Origin: Syntrophomonadaceae bacterium
Lineage (GTDB): Bacteria; Bacillota; Syntrophomonadia; Syntrophomonadales; Syntrophomonadaceae
Direction: 5' to 3'
Assembly (NCBI GenBank): GCA_012798055.1
Contig: JAAZOA010000333.1
Coordinates: forward strand, 1-10,537
Length of the DNA stretch: 10,537 bases
Of this stretch, positions 6,617-10,537 are shown piece by piece; positions within the stretch are counted from its first letter, which is position 1, and each line of letters begins with the position of its first letter. Under the pieces are notes generated by a model. The model was not told the DNA's origin and ran no database searches. It saw only the letters and a list, made by a program, of their open reading frames with translations. Made by a program: the position numbers and the translations under genes.

Positions 6617-6877
6617 TCATGGCCTGGACTTGCGGGACTTGTCGAGGATGTCAAGAATTGCCAGGATCACTCCCGCTCCGAGTAAAGAATAGCCTAATAG
6701 CCGGTTTTCTGCCAGGAACAGTCCCATGATGATCAGTACAAAAGCCAGGCTTTCCAGCTTGCTCATGCGCTGGGGCAGTTCTCTTCTTTTTATCATCAAA
6801 ATCACGAAAATAATCGCCAATAGCACCAGGGCACAGACTATCCATGCCGAGGCTGACGACCCGCTTTCCAGCAACAT
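6617..6877 (-). CDS. small membrane protein of unknown function
   Basis: This is an 86-residue protein. Hydrophobic segments fall at about residues 10-30 (AWIVCALVLLAIIFVILMI), 43-56 (LAFVLIIMGLFLA) and 61-78 (YSLLGAGVILAILDIL). They are separated by a basic, probably cytoplasmic, loop (KRRELPQRMSK), and the tail is strongly basic (DKSRKSRP). This suggests two or three membrane passes. The start at 6877 is chosen because AGGAGG (complement of 6888-6893) lies 10 nt upstream. A longer reading from 6925 would overlap the stop of the preceding gene and lacks an SD. It sits between the YbjQ-family gene and the antiporter on the same strand. I cannot assign a family. Confidence 0.7.
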   Translation of the reverse strand: MLLESGSSASAWIVCALVLLAIIFVILMIKRRELPQRMSKLESLAFVLIIMGLFLAENRLLGYSLLGAGVILAILDILDKSRKSRP

Positions 6878-6924
6878 ACGAACCTGACCTCCTATTTTTA
6901 CTCCGGCAGGGACCCGACCCACCA

Positions 6925-7239
6925 CTAGGCCAACTTTACGGCGGTTCCGCTGGCAGCCACCATAAGCATGCCATCGCGTATAACTTCGTAATCCAGGTCT
7001 ATACCTATTACGGCATCCGCGCCCAAACTGCGGGCCTGGTCTGTCATCTCTTCGACCGCTATCCGCCTGGCCTCGCTGAGCTTGGTTTCATAGGCCCCGG
7101 AACGACCACCTACTATGTCGGTGATACTGGCAAAAATGTCCCTTACCACATTGGCTCCCATAATCGCTTCACCGGTAACCAATCCCAAGTACTGGCGGAC
7201 CGCATGCCCTTCAACAGCAGGGGTTGTAGTCAAAATCAT
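6925..7239 (-). CDS. YbjQ/UPF0145 family protein (putative heavy-metal-binding domain)
   Basis: This 104-residue protein matches the YbjQ (UPF0145, DUF74) family. It shows the typical MILTTTP start, a GEAIMGANVVRDIFA segment, an amphipathic helix rich in Glu, Ala and Arg (SEARRIAVEEM), and the signature LGADAVIGIDLDYEVI. Members are about 105 residues and form small oligomers; a metal-binding role has been suggested, but the function is not established. The start at 7239 gives the family-typical N-terminus and has GGGAG 8 nt upstream. A 17-residue upstream extension is in frame but has no SD of its own. It is the first gene of the minus-strand cluster that leads to the Ca2+/H+ antiporter, so a link to metal handling is possible but only inferred. 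Confidence 0.88.
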   Translation of the reverse strand: MILTTTPAVEGHAVRQYLGLVTGEAIMGANVVRDIFASITDIVGGRSGAYETKLSEARRIAVEEMTDQARSLGADAVIGIDLDYEVIRDGMLMVAASGTAVKLA

Positions 7240-7531
7240 GCCCATGTCTCCCTTCAGAAAGTTTAATATTATCTTATCACAACCTGGCATTCCTGTGCGG
7301 CATCTGCTCGCTATCCCTTTGCTAGCGCTATTTCCCTAATAAGAACCTCTCTGTAATTCTGGTCATCTCGAGACCCGGGCAGGAATCAACTCTGCCAACA
7401 GAGAAAACAATACCTACAATCAGAATGACCTCTCTTCATTGATTACCGATCAACCATAATATGCTATCTGGAAAGAAGGGATTTGCGTATCTAAACAAGT
7501 TACTGCCCTTTTAGGTGCAACACTCTTAGCC

Positions 7532-8371
7532 ATGTTGTTTTGGGTGTCTCCGGTTGTCTCAGCTCCCAGTATAGCCTTGGATGGAAAACCTCTGGTCTTC
7601 GATGTGGCTCCAGTTACTGAGAATAATTGCACCCTGGTTCCCATCCGTGCAGTGTGTGAAGCCATGGTTGCTTCGCTTACATGGGATCAAACCGCCCTTA
7701 CGGCTACTACGGCCAATAAAAACGGAACCGAGGTCGCAATAACAGTCGTTTCCACTACCCCAACCATCAACGGAGTTATTAAGGTTATCGATGTGCCAGC
7801 CAAAGCCGTCAATGACCGCATCGTGGCTCTCCTGCGTTTTGTTGCCGAGGCTTTCGGCGGTGCGGCAATCTGGAATCAGTCGCTGCAGACTATTAGCATC
7901 AACTCTCACCCGGTCAACCTGCCGAGCGGGATCACCCCCGACAATTATGTGCCCTCTGGGCAACGCTTTCTAACTACAGATGGCTTTGCAGTCACCTTCA
8001 ACCCCTTGGTACGGGGTGAAGAGGCTTGGGCAATCATTGCGGCTAATAATCCATTCCTGACGTCTCCCGGACCCGACAAGGAATTCGTGATCATTTACTG
8101 CACAGTCCGCAATGTTGATACACCTGACCAACCTGAAACGGTCAGCGATATCGACTTTGAACTTGTCGGCAACTCCGGCCGCAGCTTCCAGACCTTCGAC
8201 AGGCTCGTCCAGTTGCCGGTCATCGGACCGGACCGAGAACTGCGTGGAATTCTGCATCATGGCATGCAAACCAGCGACTGCCTGGCTTTTAATATACCTG
8301 TGGACGAAACCGGTCTGATTTTGGTCTGGCATCCTTATTTCAGCACCCGGGCTTACTTCGAAATGTTCTGA
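7532..8371 (+). CDS. exported protein with copper amine oxidase N-domain and DUF4352-like C-domain (true start probably near 7487)
   Basis: From ATG 7532 this is 279 residues, but that start cuts a signal peptide in half. The frame is open back to 7460 and encodes SKQVTALLGATLLA just before MLFWVSPVVSA, which together make a normal secretion signal with cleavage after VSA. The mature part begins with a copper amine oxidase N-terminal-type domain (about residues 12-125), with the repeats CTLVPIRAVCEAM...LTWDQ, VNDRIVALLRFVAEAF and AIWNQSLQTISIN. In Firmicutes this domain is usually a cell-envelope module, not an oxidase. Residues about 140-279 resemble DUF4352-type immunoglobulin-like domains (KEFVIIYCTVRNVDTPD, VSDIDFELVGNSGRSFQ). 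No copper ligands can be assigned. GAAAGAAGGG (7471-7480) is the likely SD, 6 nt before codon GTA at 7487. The 240-nt region upstream (7240-7480) contains only weak inverted repeats (for example GGCAG/CTGCC near 7379-7397) and no convincing promoter. Confidence 0.82.
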   Translation: MLFWVSPVVSAPSIALDGKPLVFDVAPVTENNCTLVPIRAVCEAMVASLTWDQTALTATTANKNGTEVAITVVSTTPTINGVIKVIDVPAKAVNDRIVALLRFVAEAFGGAAIWNQSLQTISINSHPVNLPSGITPDNYVPSGQRFLTTDGFAVTFNPLVRGEEAWAIIAANNPFLTSPGPDKEFVIIYCTVRNVDTPDQPETVSDIDFELVGNSGRSFQTFDRLVQLPVIGPDRELRGILHHGMQTSDCLAFNIPVDETGLILVWHPYFSTRAYFEMF

Positions 8372-8440
8372 TCATCTTTGGCACAGTCCTAGATAATTAA
8401 ATGAAGTTCAACCTTGAAGCAATCTATTGAGGAATTGTCC

Positions 8441-9220
8441 ATGTTCGGTGCGATAGCAGGTGATATCATAGGTTCTCCCTTTGACGGGTCCAACAACAAA
8501 CGGATGGATTTCGTTATGTTTGAGAATGGACCACGATTCACGGATGATACTATCTTGACCGTAGCTATCGCTGACAGCATCCTTAAATCGCGCGACTATG
8601 CTCTGTCTATCCGAGATTATGGCATAAAATACCGCTGAACTTATGGTTTCGGCGGTAGGTTCCGCCAATGGCTCCACTCAGTCTCGCTTGAGCCCTCTCA
8701 TATCAATGACAATGGTGCTGCTACACGGGTGAGTCCGGTAGGTTTCGCCTTCGATAGCCTCGAACAGGTCATGGAAGAAGCCCGCAACAGCGCAGCGACG
8801 ACCCATGATCATCCGGATGCGATCAAGGGGGCTCAAGCCATAGCCAGCGCTATATTTTGGACCCGCCATAATCGATCCAAGGACTGTGTCAAAACTCAAA
8901 TCCAAGAGCAATTCGGCTATGATTTGTCCTTTTCCCTCGAACAAATAAGGCCTTCCTACACTTTCGATAAAAGTTGCCCGGGCTCTGTTCCCCAAGCTAT
9001 TAAGGCTTTTCTGGAATCTTCAGACTTCGAGGATGCCATCAGAAAAGCGGTTTCTCTGGGCGGGGAAAGCACCGCCATCGCTTGTATGACCGGTGGCATA
9101 GCCCAAGCCTTTTACAAAAACATCCCTGAGCACCTGACTGTTAATGCCCGGCATTTGCTCAAGCCTGCCCTCCTCCAGGTTATCGACACCTTCGCAGTTA
9201 CTTTTGGCTGTCAGAGTTAA
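8441..9220 (+). pseudogene. ADP-ribosylglycohydrolase (DraG/ARH family), interrupted by an in-frame TGA
   Basis: The intact family removes ADP-ribose from proteins or small molecules, using two Mg2+ ions. The frame starts MFGAIAGDIIGSPFD, a typical family N-terminus, with GAGGAA (8429-8434) placed 6 nt before the ATG. It keeps the first metal motif, FTDDTILTVAIAD (TDDT at codons 34-37). Codon 66 (8636-8638) is TGA, yet homology continues in the same frame with YGFGGRFRQW, RVSPVGFAFD, THDHPDAIKGAQA, IRPSYTFDKSCPGSVPQA and FLESSDFEDAIRKAVSLGG to a TAA at 9218-9220. The total of 260 codons is normal for the family. The second metal motif, usually GGDSDT, reads GGESTA (codons 207-212), and the conserved NGSAMRVSPVG reads NGAATRVSPVG. 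Loss of those aspartates suggests decay beyond one nonsense change. A GTG at 8729 could start a 163-residue remnant, but it has no good SD. A sequencing error could explain the stop but not the changed motif. Confidence 0.85.
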
Positions 9221-9229
9221 TATTTTTCG

Positions 9230-9257
9230 TTGTTTCTGATCAAACCGAGGCTATAAT
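9230..9257 (+). promoter_or_regulatory. promoter of the flavin reductase-like gene
   Basis: A perfect TATAAT (9252-9257) lies 16 bp after TTGTTT (9230-9235). Transcription would start near 9264, about 50 nt ahead of the GTG start. Confidence 0.65.
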
Positions 9258-9316
9258 GAGATTAAGACTATTTCTCAATCGAGAGCTAAGCTTCATAAGG
9301 ACAGGAGGTTATTCTT

Positions 9317-9889
9317 GTGAAAAAGTCCATTGGCGCAAAAATCCCGATTTATCCGGCTCCGGTTTGGGTCATCGGCACTTATGATGAAGCAGGCAATCCC
9401 AATGCCATGACTGTTTCCTGGGCTGGCATCTGCTGTTCTGATCCTCCCGCCATAGCCATATCCCTGAGGCAGTCCACCTACACTTATGGCAATATCCTAA
9501 AACGCCGGGCATTTACGGTTAACATACCTTCTGAAAAATATATCAAGGAAATAGACTGCCTGGGCATGGTATCCGGCAGGAATGTAGACAAGTTCGCCCT
9601 TACCGGTTTGACTCCAGTGGGGAGCAAATTGGTCGACGCTCCATATATAAAAGAATTTCCGGTTATCCTGGACTGTAAATTGTTGAACATAAGCGAGATA
9701 GGACTCCATACCCAGTTTATCGGCCAGATACTCGATATAATGGTCGAGGAGAATTGCGCTGACGAAAAGGGCAGGCCCGATCTTTTACAGATCAAACCAC
9801 TGCTTATGGCTAATTTATCTTATTATCACCTGGGCGAGATCATCGGCAAATGTTATACATTTGGAAAAGACCTCTACGCTCCTAAATAG
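9317..9889 (+). CDS. flavin reductase-like FMN-binding protein (flavoredoxin type)
   Basis: This 190-residue cytoplasmic protein has the flavin reductase-like (PF01613-type) split-barrel fold. In anaerobes its relatives bind FMN and act as flavoredoxins or NAD(P)H:flavin reductases. Family landmarks are PAPVWVIGTYDEAGNPNAMT (residues 13-32), SWAGICCSDPPAIAISLR (34-51) with an adjacent cysteine pair (39-40), then TYTYGNILKRRAFTVNIPS (54-72). These segments line the FMN phosphate and isoalloxazine sites in known members. The C-terminal LLMANLSYYHLGEIIGKCY is also typical. The start is GTG at 9317, with AGGAGG 8 nt upstream. It has its own promoter and terminator, so it is monocistronic. The electron donor and acceptor cannot be deduced. 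Confidence 0.9.
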   Translation: MKKSIGAKIPIYPAPVWVIGTYDEAGNPNAMTVSWAGICCSDPPAIAISLRQSTYTYGNILKRRAFTVNIPSEKYIKEIDCLGMVSGRNVDKFALTGLTPVGSKLVDAPYIKEFPVILDCKLLNISEIGLHTQFIGQILDIMVEENCADEKGRPDLLQIKPLLMANLSYYHLGEIIGKCYTFGKDLYAPK

Positions 9890-9944
9890 TCGGAAACAGA
9901 AGCGGCGCGGTTGAGGAGCAAAAATAAATACAGTAGCCAGAGTG

Positions 9945-9979
9945 AGGAGGCAGAGGTCCAAGACCAATGCCTCCTTTTC
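9945..9979 (+). terminator. intrinsic terminator after the flavin reductase-like gene
   Basis: AGGAGGCA (9945-9952) pairs with TGCCTCCT (9968-9975). Inside it GGTC (9955-9958) pairs with GACC (9962-9965) around a CAA loop, with small 2-nt internal bulges on each side. The stem runs into TTTTC. It sits 56 nt past the stop codon. Confidence 0.8.
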
Positions 9980-10036
9980 AACAGACCACAATATCATTGA
10001 AGTGTAAGGATGAAATGCAATCCGTAAATTCAGAGT

Positions 10037-10324
10037 CTAGCTGGTCTGCCCAAAATACTGGTAGCTGCTCTCGATGACTTCCTCAAGCATTTTCTGAAAT
10101 TGTTCCTGGTTGCGGCGCGTCTGCTGGCCCAGGTCCTCCACCAGTTTGAGCCACTCCTCACGAAAAGCCTTGTTATTCTCCAACTGAGTCCTGGTCATAT
10201 TCTCCATTTGCTCCTGGGCCCAGGCAACATTTTTGAGACTGGACTGCCACATAAGCCACATTCGATTGAGCGAGTCGCCGATCATTTCGAAGCTCTTGGC
10301 CAAGTTCTCCTGGTTGTCTGCCAT
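10037..10324 (-). CDS. small phasin-like / PHA granule-associated helical protein
   Basis: This 95-residue protein is almost entirely helical and charged, with no signal peptide or membrane segment. An amphipathic N-terminal helix rich in Trp and Met (NRMWLMWQSSLKNVAW) is followed by a long Glu/Gln/Arg-rich helix (EQMENMTRTQLENNKAFREEW and LGQQTRRNQEQFQKMLEEV). This architecture, with small size, high Gln/Glu content and a Trp-rich amphipathic face, is typical of phasins and of small subunits associated with polyhydroxyalkanoate synthase. The start is firm: AAAGGAGGAG lies 5 nt before the ATG at 10324. No PHA synthase is in the window, so the assignment rests on composition alone. A generic coiled-coil protein is the alternative. 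Confidence 0.65.
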   Translation of the reverse strand: MADNQENLAKSFEMIGDSLNRMWLMWQSSLKNVAWAQEQMENMTRTQLENNKAFREEWLKLVEDLGQQTRRNQEQFQKMLEEVIESSYQYFGQTS

Positions 10325-10436
10325 GCTTACTCCTCCTTTATAATACAGTGGTATGCTCCTTGTTTTTATTCTACACCTTATCACCACATATTCCCAGATA
10401 GAGTACAATTAAGTTCGCAAAAATAAAAAAGGAAAA

Positions 10437-10498
10437 CCATCGGTAGCTCCGAAGAAGGTAAGTGACTAGCAAACCAAAAAGGAGTTGACAACCGATGG
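10437..10498 (+). promoter_or_regulatory. hairpin that can mask the SD and start codon of the edge ORF
   Basis: CCATCGGT (10437-10444) is the exact reverse complement of ACCGATGG (10491-10498), which contains the ATG. Just inside, CTCC (10447-10450) can pair with GGAG (10481-10484) of the Shine-Dalgarno site. The two helices are separated by an asymmetric internal loop. In an mRNA that includes the left arm, both translation signals would be buried. Confidence 0.45.
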
Positions 10499-10537
10499 CT
10501 TACTCTAATTCTAGCTTGCCCTTGGAAAAAATGCTAA
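10495..10537 (+). CDS. start of an unidentified ORF, cut by the window edge
   Basis: An ATG at 10495, preceded by AAAGGAG (10478-10484), opens a frame reading MAYSNSSLPLEKML up to the edge. Fourteen codons are too few to assign a product. A hairpin over the translation start is a known feature of transposase genes, so an insertion sequence is one possibility, but no terminal repeat or target duplication can be shown here. The strand and start are reasonably supported; the identity is not. Confidence 0.5.
   Translation, partial: MAYSNSSLPLEKML

Noticed and set aside
7970..8332. A 120-codon minus-strand frame opposite the exported protein gene.
   Set aside because: No SD and no recognisable motifs; the opposite strand encodes a clear two-domain protein.
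8636..8666. The TGA at codon 66 as a selenocysteine codon, with GGCGG-TAGGTT-CCGCC (8651-8666) as a SECIS hairpin.
   Set aside because: The spacing is plausible, but the loop begins with T-A and lacks the expected early G. The hairpin bases encode a conserved family segment (FGGRFRQW), and the position is not a catalytic Cys in the family as I know it. Loss of the metal-site aspartates fits decay better.
10485..10490. A perfect TTGACA as a -35 box at the right edge.
   Set aside because: It lies between the SD and the ATG of the edge ORF and no -10 box is found at 16-18 bp downstream (TCTAAT is only 13 bp away).
1..10537. CRISPR arrays, tRNA or rRNA genes, tandem repeats and complete insertion sequences.
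   Set aside because: I looked for regularly spaced repeats, tRNA-like cloverleaf segments, rRNA signatures and paired terminal repeats and found none that could be supported.

Overview
The window (about 50% G+C) reads as a bacterial chromosome from the Firmicutes, most likely an anaerobic clostridial lineage. The signs are strong AGGAGG-type Shine-Dalgarno (SD) sites on nearly every gene, TTG and GTG starts, sigma-A-like promoters, and a long modular [FeFe]-hydrogenase of the NAD-linked type. A small phasin-like protein hints at polyhydroxyalkanoate storage. A Syntrophomonas-like syntroph would fit all of this, but that is inference, not proof.

Layout. Bases 1-1407 hold the end of an aromatic amino acid operon: a 5'-truncated DAHP synthase (aroF) followed by prephenate dehydratase (pheA). 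Bases 1438-2821 form a second, separately promoted two-gene unit: a 4-oxalocrotonate tautomerase-like protein and an FAD-dependent oxidoreductase of the L-2-hydroxyglutarate oxidase family. Bases 2940-4779 are a single-gene unit for a 563-residue [FeFe]-hydrogenase catalytic subunit, with a consensus -35 box, a palindrome over the -10 box, and a strong intrinsic terminator. No partner subunits lie beside it. Bases 4791-5518 hold an unrecognised 201-residue soluble protein preceded by a 10-bp inverted repeat.

Three genes follow on the minus strand, transcribed in the order YbjQ-family protein (7239-6925), small membrane protein (6877-6617), Ca2+/H+ antiporter (6558-5533). They probably form one operon that converges on the 201-residue gene. 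Back on the plus strand are an exported copper-amine-oxidase-N-domain protein whose start codon appears to be missing or non-canonical (from about 7487 to 8371), a decayed ADP-ribosylglycohydrolase with an in-frame TGA and altered metal-site residues (8441-9220), and a flavin reductase-like FMN protein with its own promoter and terminator (9230-9979). A phasin-like gene lies on the minus strand (10324-10037). The window ends in the first 14 codons of an unidentified plus-strand ORF whose SD and start codon can be folded into a hairpin.

Most of the window is ordinary housekeeping and energy metabolism. I do not see a convincing undescribed multi-gene system. The items most worth a second look are the orphan hydrogenase with its TSCSPGW motif and palindromic promoter, the eroding ADP-ribosylglycohydrolase, the lost start codon at 7487, the unknown 201-residue protein, and the start-sequestering hairpin at the right edge.
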